DNA of 44,210 bases from contig NZ_LUKQ02000017.1 in NCBI RefSeq assembly GCF_001647025.1, positions 1-44,210 of the forward strand, given 5' to 3'. Position 1 is the first letter of the stretch. The number at the start of each line of letters is the position of its first letter. This document shows positions 35,536 to 43,962 of the stretch, piece by piece. The notes beneath the pieces were generated by a model. It saw nothing but the letters and a program-made list of their open reading frames with translations. It did no database searches and was not told the DNA's origin. The stretch comes from Endozoicomonas atrinae. GTDB taxonomy: Bacteria; Pseudomonadota; Gammaproteobacteria; Pseudomonadales; Endozoicomonadaceae. The translations under genes were made by a program, and so were the position numbers.

Positions 35536-36660
35536 ATGGATACTGGTTGTGCTTCAGTCAATGGTTCTTCAAAGTCGGGTTCTGCTTCCGAAGCTAAGGC
35601 TGATGCTTTTCAAAAGCCTTTAAAAGGTAAAATGGCGGGGGTTGGTGATGTTTCAAGCATAGAAGCACGTAGTACCTCTTTGCAAACGGATTCTCATCCA
35701 GCATCTAAAGCCAATGTTGAGTCTGCCCCCAGCAATTTAGCTCTTGTGTCTCGAAGATCCGTTTCTCTTCATGTGTTACCTACTGCTTCAAGCAGTACCG
35801 AAGTTAGTGCTTTCAGAAAGCCTGATGGATTAATTGCACAATTAGTGGCCTATGATGATGTGGACATTGCGCGTTTGACTCAGCAGGTATCAAAAACCTA
35901 TCAGTTACTCAATAAATCTATAGAGAGTAAAAAGTCGGAAGATGCGATAAAAATTCTCAGAGATCAATTGGCTTCTCAGCTTGAAGAACTCTTGGGTGTT
36001 GTGGCGAAGAACATGGAAAAGAATGGGCAAACCGATATGCCTCTTTATCATGATGTAAAAAAGTCCATTGATGAACTTGGTGGTTGTTCTGATCAAGTCG
36101 ATTCTGCCGCTGAGAATGTCTGCTGGCAAAGAGTGGTTGAAAATAAAGGTACGCTTGGAAAGCATACGTTGGGTGGCGGATTATTTCTACTGGGAATCTG
36201 TTTGTTATCTTACGGCGCCATTTGTCTGGCTAAAGGTAGCAAGGATGGGGCTTCTGTGGCAGATCTTGTCTCTCCGTTCTCTGCTGGTAATCAGACCCGG
36301 CAATCAACGACAGTAGCACCCCCAGGGGGTTCCAGTGGATGTAATGCTTTGCCAGCAATTGTTATTGGTGGAGTCCTGGTTTTTTTAGGTGGGGGGATTA
36401 TGATAAGCGGTTTGATATTCAATCCCCCCAGGGTTTGCAGGCCGTGGTGTGAAAGCCTTCCCTGTTATCGCCCTGCCATAAGGCACTCACCACACGATGA
36501 GGAATCATCGCTCAGATCGCGTGTTGTATATCAACCTCCAAGGGGTGAGGGTGCTTCTGTAGTGGACGATGAATCTGTTACGATTCAATCCTGTAGTGTT
36601 AAAGGTGCTAAGCCGAGAGGGTCTCTTGGTGGTCATCCGCCTGCTGACACTGATGCTTAA
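35536..36660 (+). CDS. Two-TM effector-like membrane protein of unknown function
   Basis: A 374-residue protein without a signal peptide. Residues 1-90 are Ser/Ala/Lys-rich and disordered-looking (GSSKSGSASEAKADAF), as in type III effectors. A helical middle (DIARLTQQVSKTYQLLNKS, IKILRDQLASQLEELLG) precedes two hydrophobic hairpin helices near 210-232 (LGGGLFLLGICLLSYGAICLA) and 271-296 (IVIGGVLVFLGGGIMISGLIF). A Cys-rich spot and a polar tail with PRGEG and PRGSLGG end it. No known domain is seen. The paired helices resemble effectors that insert in host membranes, by inference only. It lies next to the exported propeller gene between fimV and truA. Confidence 0.55.
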   Translation: MDTGCASVNGSSKSGSASEAKADAFQKPLKGKMAGVGDVSSIEARSTSLQTDSHPASKANVESAPSNLALVSRRSVSLHVLPTASSSTEVSAFRKPDGLIAQLVAYDDVDIARLTQQVSKTYQLLNKSIESKKSEDAIKILRDQLASQLEELLGVVAKNMEKNGQTDMPLYHDVKKSIDELGGCSDQVDSAAENVCWQRVVENKGTLGKHTLGGGLFLLGICLLSYGAICLAKGSKDGASVADLVSPFSAGNQTRQSTTVAPPGGSSGCNALPAIVIGGVLVFLGGGIMISGLIFNPPRVCRPWCESLPCYRPAIRHSPHDEESSLRSRVVYQPPRGEGASVVDDESVTIQSCSVKGAKPRGSLGGHPPADTDA

Positions 36661-36698
36661 AATCTGCGTCTAGCTTTTTCTATAGGTGTTTTCCGTTC

Positions 36699-37502
36699 AT
36701 GCCCCGTTATGCCGCCAGTGTTCAATACGATGGCTCCCAGTTTTTTGGTTGGCAGATTCTTAAAACCGGTTTACCTACTGTGCAGGCCGCTGTAGAGGCT
36801 GCGCTTTCAAAAGTAGCTAACCACCCCGTATCCGTTATCTGTGCAGGAAGGACGGATGCCCGGGTTCATGGTTGTAACCAGATCATCCATTTTGATACGG
36901 ATGCTGTTCGCACAGAACGGGGTTGGGCCTATGGTGCGAATGCCAATTTGCCGGATGAAGTTGCTATAAACTGGGTGAAGCCCGTTTCGGATGACTTTCA
37001 TGCCCGGTTTTCTGCTCTCTGGCGACGTTATCGCTACGTCATCTATAACCACCCCATTCGGCCAGCGCACCTCTCCAAAGGAGTGACCTGGAACTATCGG
37101 CCTCTGGATGTTGAGCGCATGAAAGCGGCAGCAGAGTATCTGGTGGGGGAGCACGACTTCACATCCTATCGTGCGATTCAGTGTCAAGCCAAAAATCCGG
37201 TTCGGAATGTCACCCGGCTGGATATTTCCCGCCACGGGCCTCTTATTGTTATCGATGTTCAGGCCAATGCCTTTTTGCATCATATGATTCGTAACTTTGC
37301 CGGCGTGTTAATGGCTGTAGGGTGTGGTAAGCGTGAACCAGGCTGGGCAAAAGAGGTGTTGGATGCCCGGGATCGTGCACAGGGTGGGGTAACCGCTTCC
37401 CCTTGCGGGCTTTATTTTATCGATGCCGGATACGATGAGGCTTTTGAATTGCCCCCCAGTGAATCAAACCCGCACTTTATTGCACCTTTGATTCCGCTGT
37501 AA
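36699..37502 (+). CDS. truA: tRNA pseudouridine(38-40) synthase
   Basis: Makes pseudouridine at positions 38-40 of tRNA anticodon stems. Catalytic Asp53 lies in CAGRTDARVHG. YDGSQFFGWQ, RRYRYVIYN and NAFLHHMIRNFAGVLMAVG are family motifs. Length 267 is normal. It precedes trpF, as in Pseudomonas genomes. Confidence 0.97.
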   Translation: MPRYAASVQYDGSQFFGWQILKTGLPTVQAAVEAALSKVANHPVSVICAGRTDARVHGCNQIIHFDTDAVRTERGWAYGANANLPDEVAINWVKPVSDDFHARFSALWRRYRYVIYNHPIRPAHLSKGVTWNYRPLDVERMKAAAEYLVGEHDFTSYRAIQCQAKNPVRNVTRLDISRHGPLIVIDVQANAFLHHMIRNFAGVLMAVGCGKREPGWAKEVLDARDRAQGGVTASPCGLYFIDAGYDEAFELPPSESNPHFIAPLIPL

Positions 37503-37649
37503 TTTGACGCCTTTTCCAGAATTAGATGCAGTAATCACCGAAATGTTCTGATAAGATCAACGATCGCTCAGGGGTTGCCTATCCTTTCGCACCTTATGTT
37601 GTATAGCCAGGTGTGGAAGCACCTTCAAGCCCTTATCCTGTAGTTGGCT

Positions 37650-37698
37650 CGGTGTTCTGGACAGTCTCCAGGCGCTGAGCGCGGGAAAGAGAACACCG
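37650..37698 (+). promoter_or_regulatory. Nested hairpin in trpF leader
   Basis: CGGTGTTCT (37650-37658) and AGAACACCG (37690-37698) form a perfect 9-bp outer stem, with GCGC-TGA-GCGC (37672-37682) inside. The right arm ends five bases before the trpF ATG and overlaps its ribosome site, so folding could limit trpF translation. No Trp-rich leader peptide was found. Confidence 0.45.
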
Positions 37699-37702
37699 GG
37701 AA

Positions 37703-38323
37703 ATGGAAGTATCTCCTCGTATAAAAATCTGCGGAATTACTCGTGTTGAAGATGGTCTAACTGCTGTTGAAAGTGGTGCTGATGCCATTGGTCTGGTTTT
37801 TTACCGGAAGAGCAGTCGGTACGTGACGGTTGAGCAGGCCGTGGAGATTGTTCGGGCTCTGCCACCTTTTGTCTCAGTGGTTGGATTGTTTGTGGACGCC
37901 TCAGATGAGCTGATTCAATCGGTGCTGAATGCAGTACCTCTTTCTCTCCTGCAATTTCATGGTAATGAACCGGAAGTCGAGTGCGCCCGCTGGGGGGTAC
38001 GTTATATGAAGGCCTTCCGTGTTCGACCAGACATTGCAGTAGTGGAAATGGTGGCTCCCTATACAACGGCCTGTGGCTACCTTCTGGATAGTTATAAGCC
38101 CGGGGAGGTGGGTGGTACCGGTAAATCTTTTGACTGGGATTTGATACCCCATGAGCTGAATAAACCTGTGGTGCTTGCCGGAGGTTTAAGTCCTGACAAT
38201 ATCGCTCAGGCAATTAACAGGGTTCGACCCTATGGAGTTGATGTCAGCAGTGGTGTAGAGAGCCAGCCTGGCATTAAGGATCACGACAAAATCAAAGCCT
38301 TTATCAAGGCGGCGGGAAGATGA
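37703..38323 (+). CDS. trpF: Phosphoribosylanthranilate isomerase
   Basis: A TIM-barrel enzyme of tryptophan synthesis. Catalytic Cys10 lies in [13 protein letters not shown] and the general acid Asp in [29 protein letters not shown] and [10 protein letters not shown] form the phosphate-binding end. Length 206. The TGA overlaps the trpB ATG (ATGA), indicating coupling. Confidence 0.97.
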   Translation: MEVSPRIKICGITRVEDGLTAVESGADAIGLVFYRKSSRYVTVEQAVEIVRALPPFVSVVGLFVDASDELIQSVLNAVPLSLLQFHGNEPEVECARWGVRYMKAFRVRPDIAVVEMVAPYTTACGYLLDSYKPGEVGGTGKSFDWDLIPHELNKPVVLAGGLSPDNIAQAINRVRPYGVDVSSGVESQPGIKDHDKIKAFIKAAGR

Positions 38324-39567
38324 TGGTCGATCAAGAAAATTCTGAATCCCTCGTGCGTTCTTCTGAAGAACACAAGTACGATCAACCAGATTTAATGGGG
38401 CATTTTGGCCGTTACGGTGGACGTTTCGTGGCCGAAACCCTGATGGGTGCGCTGGAAGACCTTGATCGCACCTGGCGTGAGCTCTGGCGGGACAAGAACT
38501 TTCAGGAGGACTTTGATCGTGATCTGGCTGACTTCGTCGGTCGTCCATCTCCTCTCTATTATGCAGAGCGGTGGACTAAGGAGCTTGGTGGCGCAAAGAT
38601 CTACCTGAAGCGTGAAGACCTTAATCATACCGGTGCCCATAAAATCAATCATGCGGTTGGTCAGGCGCTGTTGGCCAAACATATGGGTAAAACCCGTATT
38701 ATTGCGGAAACCGGTGCCGGTCAACATGGTGTTGCCTCAGCGACCGTGGCCGCTCGCCTTGGGCTTGAGTGTGTCGTTTATATGGGCGCCAAAGACGTTA
38801 AGCGGCAGGCATTGAACGTCTATCGCATGAAGCTGTTGGGAGCCACCGTTGTACCCGTGGAGACAGGGTCCCAGACGCTTAAAGACGCCATTAACGAAGC
38901 GCTCAGGGACTGGGTGGCACGTCCTGAGGATACCTTCTATCTGCTGGGTACGGTTTGCGGTCCATCGCCTTACCCTGAAATGGTACGCAATCTGCAGAGT
39001 ATTATTGGTCGCGAAGCCCGTCGGCAGATTCTGGAAAAGGAAGGTCGCCTTCCTGATGCACTGGTTGCCTGTGTTGGTGGTGGCTCAAATGCTATGGGGC
39101 TGTTCCACGAATTTATCAAAGATAAAGACGTTAAACTGTACGGTGTGGAAGCCGCAGGTCATGGTGTTGATACTGATAAGCATGCTGCCCGTATGAGTTC
39201 CGGTCGTCCGGGCGTACTTCAGGGTGCAAGAACCTATCTGATGACCAATGATCATGGACAGATTATTGAAAGTCACTCGGTATCAGCAGGGTTGGATTAT
39301 CCCGGTGTTGGGCCAGAGCACAGCTACCTGAAAGATATAGGTCGTGCACAATACCCGGCGGCAACGGATGAAGAGGCTCTGGCTGCGTTTCGTAAGCTGA
39401 CCCGGCTTGAGGGTATTATGCCTGCGCTGGAAAGTGCTCACGCTCTGGCGTGGGTAGATAAACTCGCGCCCACGATGGACAAAGAACAGATCATTATCTG
39501 TAACCTGTCAGGCCGTGGTGATAAGGATATTCATACCGTTGCCGCCATTGACGGCCTCGAAGTATAA
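38320..39567 (+). CDS. trpB: Tryptophan synthase beta subunit
   Basis: PLP enzyme joining indole to serine. PLP Lys108 lies in [25 protein letters not shown] and the phosphate loop GGGSNAMG follow. It has an extended N-terminus with two ATGs in tandem (38320, 38323). Overlap with trpF and a 12-bp gap to trpA show one operon. Confidence 0.98.
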   Translation: MMVDQENSESLVRSSEEHKYDQPDLMGHFGRYGGRFVAETLMGALEDLDRTWRELWRDKNFQEDFDRDLADFVGRPSPLYYAERWTKELGGAKIYLKREDLNHTGAHKINHAVGQALLAKHMGKTRIIAETGAGQHGVASATVAARLGLECVVYMGAKDVKRQALNVYRMKLLGATVVPVETGSQTLKDAINEALRDWVARPEDTFYLLGTVCGPSPYPEMVRNLQSIIGREARRQILEKEGRLPDALVACVGGGSNAMGLFHEFIKDKDVKLYGVEAAGHGVDTDKHAARMSSGRPGVLQGARTYLMTNDHGQIIESHSVSAGLDYPGVGPEHSYLKDIGRAQYPAATDEEALAAFRKLTRLEGIMPALESAHALAWVDKLAPTMDKEQIIICNLSGRGDKDIHTVAAIDGLEV

Positions 39568-39579
39568 GGTGGGCACAGC

Positions 39580-40392
39580 ATGAGTCTTGAAACGAACAGA
39601 ATCAAAGCCTGTTTTGAAAAGTTAAAAGGGTGTGAGCGTAAAGCTTTGATACCCTACATTCTTGCCGGTGACCCTCCGGGAAAGAGTGTCGATGTCATGC
39701 ATCAGCTGGTTGACAGTGGTGCGGATATGATTGAGCTGGGCTTTCCTTTCTCGGATCCGGTGGCGGATGGCCCGGTGATTGCCCAGGCGCATGAGCGTGC
39801 TGTATCACAAGGTGTTACATTGTATGACGTTTTTGCAATGGTTTCTGAGTTCCGGGAAAGGGATAATGTCACACCGGTTGTCCTGATGGGCTATCTCAAT
39901 CCGGTAGAAATCATGGGATACGACCGGTTTGTTGAGTTGGCCAGTCAGGCGGGTGTTGATGGTGTGCTGATGGTGGATCTGCCACCGGAAGCGGCAGGTG
40001 ATTTCCTGGGTATGCTGCATGATCGCGGTATGGATATGATTAACCTGATTACACCAACCACATCCGATGAGCGAATTGCGAAGATCTGTAGTGTGGCCAG
40101 TGGTTACCTTTACTACGTTTCTCTGAAAGGAGTGACGGGTGCGGCAACATTAAATACTGCAGAAGTTGAAGAGCGGGTCAATCACATCCGGCGCTTTGCC
40201 AATGTTCCGGTGTGTGTAGGCTTTGGTATCCGTGATGGTGAGTCTGCTGCTGCAATTGGGCGAACAGCAGATGGTGTTATTGCGGGCAGTGTTCTGGTAT
40301 CTGAGCTGGCTCAGTATGGCAGTGAGGGGCAGGCCTCCATTGACCGTGTTGCCAGCAGAATTGCCGAAATGCGCTCAGCTATGGACAGATGA
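39580..40392 (+). CDS. trpA: Tryptophan synthase alpha subunit
   Basis: Cleaves indole-3-glycerol phosphate and passes indole to TrpB. The catalytic Glu and Asp are in MIELGFPFSDPVADGPVI; YYVSLKGVTGAA and VGFGIRDGESAA are the phosphate-binding loops. Length 270. AAGGTGGGC precedes ATG. Confidence 0.98.
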   Translation: MSLETNRIKACFEKLKGCERKALIPYILAGDPPGKSVDVMHQLVDSGADMIELGFPFSDPVADGPVIAQAHERAVSQGVTLYDVFAMVSEFRERDNVTPVVLMGYLNPVEIMGYDRFVELASQAGVDGVLMVDLPPEAAGDFLGMLHDRGMDMINLITPTTSDERIAKICSVASGYLYYVSLKGVTGAATLNTAEVEERVNHIRRFANVPVCVGFGIRDGESAAAIGRTADGVIAGSVLVSELAQYGSEGQASIDRVASRIAEMRSAMDR

Positions 40393-40459
40393 AACAGGGT
40401 GGGTGGTTTGAGGCTATCTAACTGCCTACCTTGGAGGGCTTTCAGGTAAAGCTCTCCTG

Positions 40460-40524
40460 AAGCTGTCTTTAAGTGCGCATCTGATCGAAATATCAGATTT
40501 AACGAGATTACTTTTAGACAGCTT
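40460..40524 (+). promoter_or_regulatory. Nested hairpin in accD leader
   Basis: AAGCTGTCT (40460-40468) and AGACAGCTT (40516-40524) form a perfect outer stem. ATCTGAT (40480-40486) and ATCAGAT (40492-40498) form a perfect inner one. The structure ends 21 bases before the accD start. E. coli carboxyltransferase is known to bind its own mRNA, so a regulatory role is possible but unproven. Confidence 0.45.
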
Positions 40525-40545
40525 TATAGATGACAGGATGAATGA

Positions 40546-41448
40546 ATGAGCAACTGGTTAGTCAATAAACTGATTCCATCGTTATCGCGTTCTGCCAGTG
40601 AGCAGAAGAGCAGTAATGTGCCAGAAGGATTGTGGCGCAAATGCGTGAAGTGCGAGGCCGTTCTCTATCGTCCAGAGTTGGACAGAAATCTGGGTGTTTG
40701 TCCTAAGTGTCAGCATCACATGAGAATCAGTGCCCGCACGCGGCTGGATTACTTTCTTGACCGGGAAGGAAAAGAGGAGCTGTTTGCTGACCTTGAGCCC
40801 AATGACCGTTTGAAGTTTCGTGATACGAAAAAGTATCGTGATCGACTGGCAGCAGCTCAAAAACAAACGGGCGAAAAGGATGCTCTGATTGCCATGCGAG
40901 GTACCGTCGAGGAAATTCCGGTAGCAGCTGTTGCTTTTGAGTTTTCGTTTATGGGGGGCTCCATGGGCTCTGTGGTCGGGGAAAAGTTTGCCCGAGCTGC
41001 CGAGTTGTGCCTCGAAGAAAAGATGCCGCTGATCTGTTTTTCTGCCAGTGGTGGTGCTCGAATGCAGGAAGCCCTGTTTTCACTGATGCAGATGGCGAAG
41101 ACCAGTGCGGCCCTGGAAAGAATGCGCCAGGCAGGTATTCCTTATATCTCTGTGATGACTGATCCGGTGTACGGTGGTGTTTCTGCGAGTCTTGCCATGC
41201 TGGGTGATGTCAACATGGCTGAGCCGGGAGCTCTGATTGGTTTTGCGGGCCCCAGGGTTATTGAGCAGACAGTAAGGGAAAAACTGCCTGAAGGTTTCCA
41301 GCGCAGTGAATTTCTTCTGGATCATGGCGCGATTGACATGATTGTTTCTCGATCAGAGCTGCGGTCCACCATTGCCAGGCTTTGTCGCAAAATGCAGGGT
41401 AAGCCCGATGCTGATATAGAATTTGCTGAGACTGCAGAGGTTGCTTAA
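40546..41448 (+). CDS. accD: Acetyl-CoA carboxylase carboxyltransferase beta subunit
   Basis: With AccA it moves the carboxyl group from biotin to acetyl-CoA, making malonyl-CoA. The N-terminal zinc ribbon has CVKC and CPKC separated by 15 residues. The crotonase-fold core has [18 protein letters not shown] and GYGG-like [14 protein letters not shown]. Length 300. The trpFBA-accD order occurs in related genomes. It ends at a strong terminator. Confidence 0.97.
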   Translation: MSNWLVNKLIPSLSRSASEQKSSNVPEGLWRKCVKCEAVLYRPELDRNLGVCPKCQHHMRISARTRLDYFLDREGKEELFADLEPNDRLKFRDTKKYRDRLAAAQKQTGEKDALIAMRGTVEEIPVAAVAFEFSFMGGSMGSVVGEKFARAAELCLEEKMPLICFSASGGARMQEALFSLMQMAKTSAALERMRQAGIPYISVMTDPVYGGVSASLAMLGDVNMAEPGALIGFAGPRVIEQTVREKLPEGFQRSEFLLDHGAIDMIVSRSELRSTIARLCRKMQGKPDADIEFAETAEVA

Positions 41449-41456
41449 TCCCTCCT

Positions 41457-41485
41457 AAGGCCGGTTTTTTCTAACCGGCCTTTTT
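41457..41485 (+). terminator. Intrinsic terminator after accD
   Basis: AAGGCCGGTT/AACCGGCCTT stem with a six-base loop, then TTTTTC. Confidence 0.93.
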
Positions 41486-41526
41486 CTTTCTATGCAATTA
41501 CGTATTATTCTCTGTCTTTATCGTTC

Positions 41527-41691
41527 TAATACCAATTAAACTTTCTAAACCCGTTGTGAGCATGATGGACGGGAGTGTAAGACAAGGCGAAGTGACGAGT
41601 CATAGCCGTAGCTATGGCGAGGAGCTTCAACGCAGGAATACGCTTCAGGCCGTCAGCGCAATAGGGAGTTAGAAAGTGCAATTGGTGTAAT
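41527..41691. repeat. MITE-like intergenic repeat with terminal inverted repeats
   Basis: The ends TAATACCAATTAAACTTTCT (41527 on) and TTAGAAAGTGCAATTGGTGT (41669 on) are inverted copies with about 18 of 22 matches, starting and ending with TA. A small palindrome, ATAGCcgtaGCTAT, lies inside. The element is about 165 bp and non-coding in my reading. An antisense open frame through it (ending HFALSYTPVHHAHNGF) is probably a product of the repeat. Confidence 0.7.
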
Positions 41692-41726
41692 ACTTGCGGC
41701 ATAACTGATCGTCTGGAGAAGTGACG

Positions 41727-43016
41727 TTGTCCTCTTTTGAAAACTCTTTTGAGCAGAAAGAAAAGAATCTGGATCAATGGTTAACCTGGATGGAGGAGAC
41801 GCGTCCAGAGCACGAGATCGACTTTGGGTTGGACCGGATTCGGCTGGTGGGTGAGAGGTTGGATTTGCTCAAGCCCGCACCGTTCGTTATTACGGTGGGA
41901 GGGACCAATGGTAAAGGCTCAACACTGGCGGTTCTTGAAGCTATTTTGCTGTCAGCCGGGTATAAAGTTGGGTTATTTACCTCACCTCATTTTCTCAAGT
42001 TTAACGAACGAGTTCGTATTAATGGCCAACAGGTGAGTGATGACTGGTTATGTGATTCATTTGAGAAGATTAATGATGGCAGAAAAACGACATGGTTAAC
42101 CTATTTTGAATTTGCCACGCTGGCGGCCGTCGACTGTTTTAAACGAGCGAAAGTCGATGTAGCACTGATGGAAGTTGGTTTGGGTGGGCGACTGGATGCG
42201 ACGAATGTGGTTGACCCGGATGTGTCGGTAATAACTACGGTGGCGCTTGATCATCAGGAGTACCTGGGTTATAGCATTGAAGCCATTGCCAAAGAGAAAT
42301 CAGGCATATTCCGCTCCAATAAGCCCGCGGTATTTGGTGATCAGCCAGTGCCAGATGCAATTACTGAAATGGCGGGACGCCTTGGCAGCTCTCTTTATTG
42401 CAGAGGGGAGGCATTTACACTTGAAAGGGACGGTAATAGCTGGAGTTGGTCAGGTGGTGAGAATCAGAAGCTGGAAAACCTGCCTGTTCCCAGTGTGGTG
42501 ATTGATAATGCGGCAACTGCATTGCAGGCGCTGCAATTTTTACCGGAACCTATTGCTATTGAGGCTATTCGAGAAGGCTTGTCACGGGTATCGGTTACGG
42601 GGCGATTCCAGAAGTTGGCTATGAAAAACGAATCGGGTGAGTCAATCGAGGTTGTGCTGGATGTTGCCCACAATCCCCAGGCAGCAGACATGCTGAAGCA
42701 GCGTCTTGATGAGTCTCCGGTAGACGGTAGCACAAGAGCCGTTGTTGCCATGTGTAAGGATAAGGACTACATGGCGGTTGTCGACTGCTTAAGCAGCAAT
42801 ATCGATGAGTGGTATGTTGCGCAGTTTGAGTCTCCAAGGGCGCTGCCTGAACAAGAGCTGGCCCAAAAACTGGTTGCACGAGAATATGTAGTCAATAACT
42901 ATGAAAGTGTTGCTGAAGCATTGCATCATGCTCTTGCAAGCTCAACTTGTGGAGATAGGGTGTTAGTCACAGGATCCTTTATGACGGTATCTGCTGCCTT
43001 GACCAACAGTCACTAA
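41727..43016 (+). CDS. folC: Folylpolyglutamate synthase / dihydrofolate synthase
   Basis: Adds glutamate to dihydropteroate and folates. Seen: LDRIRLVGERLDLLKPAPFV, P-loop TVGGTNGKGSTLAVLE, FTSPHFLKFNERVRING, LMEVGLGGRLDATNVV, TTVALDHQEYLG and the end motif VLVTGSFMTVSAAL. GGAG sits eight bases before TTG 41727 but only two before GTG 41721, so TTG is preferred. About 429 residues. It begins 35 bp after the MITE-like repeat. Confidence 0.96.
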   Translation: MSSFENSFEQKEKNLDQWLTWMEETRPEHEIDFGLDRIRLVGERLDLLKPAPFVITVGGTNGKGSTLAVLEAILLSAGYKVGLFTSPHFLKFNERVRINGQQVSDDWLCDSFEKINDGRKTTWLTYFEFATLAAVDCFKRAKVDVALMEVGLGGRLDATNVVDPDVSVITTVALDHQEYLGYSIEAIAKEKSGIFRSNKPAVFGDQPVPDAITEMAGRLGSSLYCRGEAFTLERDGNSWSWSGGENQKLENLPVPSVVIDNAATALQALQFLPEPIAIEAIREGLSRVSVTGRFQKLAMKNESGESIEVVLDVAHNPQAADMLKQRLDESPVDGSTRAVVAMCKDKDYMAVVDCLSSNIDEWYVAQFESPRALPEQELAQKLVAREYVVNNYESVAEALHHALASSTCGDRVLVTGSFMTVSAALTNSH

Positions 43017-43071
43017 GTTGAAACTATATAACCACTAACATTCTTCCTGTCGCGGACATCTGGAGCGTATC

Positions 43072-43599
43072 TTGGGCGAGGGACTTAAGCAAAGACTAAT
43101 AGGTGCTGTCGTATTGCTGGCCTTGTTAATCATTCTCGCGCCTGCACTTTTCAGGGGAGGAGAGACCCATCCACTGGTTACCTCCAGATCTTCCCCTGAT
43201 GCTCCACAGCTTGACTCTCCCCCGGTGCCTGCATTTGTTGATCAGCTTGATATCCCGCAGGATGTTGTTGAAGTGGTGTCTTCTTCTTCGGAGATAATTC
43301 TCGAGCCAGAAAGCGATCGTGCTGAGCAGACAACTGGTGTGGATGAAAAAGGGCATCTGAAAGCCTGGTCCCTGCAGCTGGCAACCTTTGCCGATAAAAA
43401 CAATGCCCGTAACCTGGAGAAACAGCTGAAAAGCAAGGGGTACAGTGCTTTTCAGAAGATAATTTCTACAGAAAAGGGGAAGATATTTTATCGGGTCTAT
43501 ATCGGTCCTGAAGTGCGACCGGATGAACTTCAACAGCTGAAAGTCATCATCAAGAAAGACATGGGGCTTGAGGGTATTCTTGTTCGTTTTGTTCCGTGA
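43072..43599 (+). CDS. dedD: SPOR-domain septal protein DedD
   Basis: A bitopic inner-membrane division protein. A short N-terminus and helix (LIGAVVLLALLIILAPALF) are followed by a Pro/Ser/Glu-rich linker and a C-terminal SPOR domain (WSLQLATFADKNNARNLEKQL, KGYSAFQK, YRVYIGPEV), which binds denuded peptidoglycan at the septum. TTG start with TGGAG upstream. The folC-dedD order is conserved in gammaproteobacteria. Confidence 0.92.
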   Translation: MGEGLKQRLIGAVVLLALLIILAPALFRGGETHPLVTSRSSPDAPQLDSPPVPAFVDQLDIPQDVVEVVSSSSEIILEPESDRAEQTTGVDEKGHLKAWSLQLATFADKNNARNLEKQLKSKGYSAFQKIISTEKGKIFYRVYIGPEVRPDELQQLKVIIKKDMGLEGILVRFVP

Positions 43600-43962
43600 T
43601 GTAGTAAGTATTTTGTATTATTTCATATAGATAAAACGTGATTAGTCATTGCTCGTCGTGTAGAATTTACTATTGGATAGAGTTGTATGATAACAAGTGT
43701 TAAGGCCTTCTAAAGGCCTTTTTGCGTTTAGGTGCTGGATGATTCTTTGCGATAAGGAATGCTCTGGTGCTGATTCGGTTTTCCGAAGAGTTGTTTCGAC
43801 ATATGCGTAAGTCGACGGGCGGTAGCGTGCTTTTTGAAATATGTGTTAAGGTGGTGGTTGTCAAAGATAAGTGACTAAAAAATAGATACCTGATGTGTTT
43901 AAATAGGCTGGTTTACCAATGTAAAGATATAGCCGATTAGGTTGCTGATATGGTGGAAATCA
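43600..43962. other. Intergenic region after dedD
   Basis: Holds a terminator (43702-43725) and a small TTCGG-TTTT-CCGAA hairpin (43774-43787); otherwise AT-rich with no gene seen. The cvpA-purF genes expected after dedD are absent here. Confidence 0.5.
43702..43725 (+). terminator. Intrinsic terminator after dedD
   Basis: AAGGCCTT and AAGGCCTT (self-complementary arms) around a short loop, followed by TTTTT. Confidence 0.85.

Noticed and set aside
37503-37702. Trp attenuator or leader peptide before trpF
   Set aside because: No short frame with consecutive Trp codons is present; only a hairpin near the start codon is supported.
41526-41777. 83-codon minus-strand frame
   Set aside because: Runs through the MITE-like repeat and into folC on the other strand; best explained as repeat-derived.
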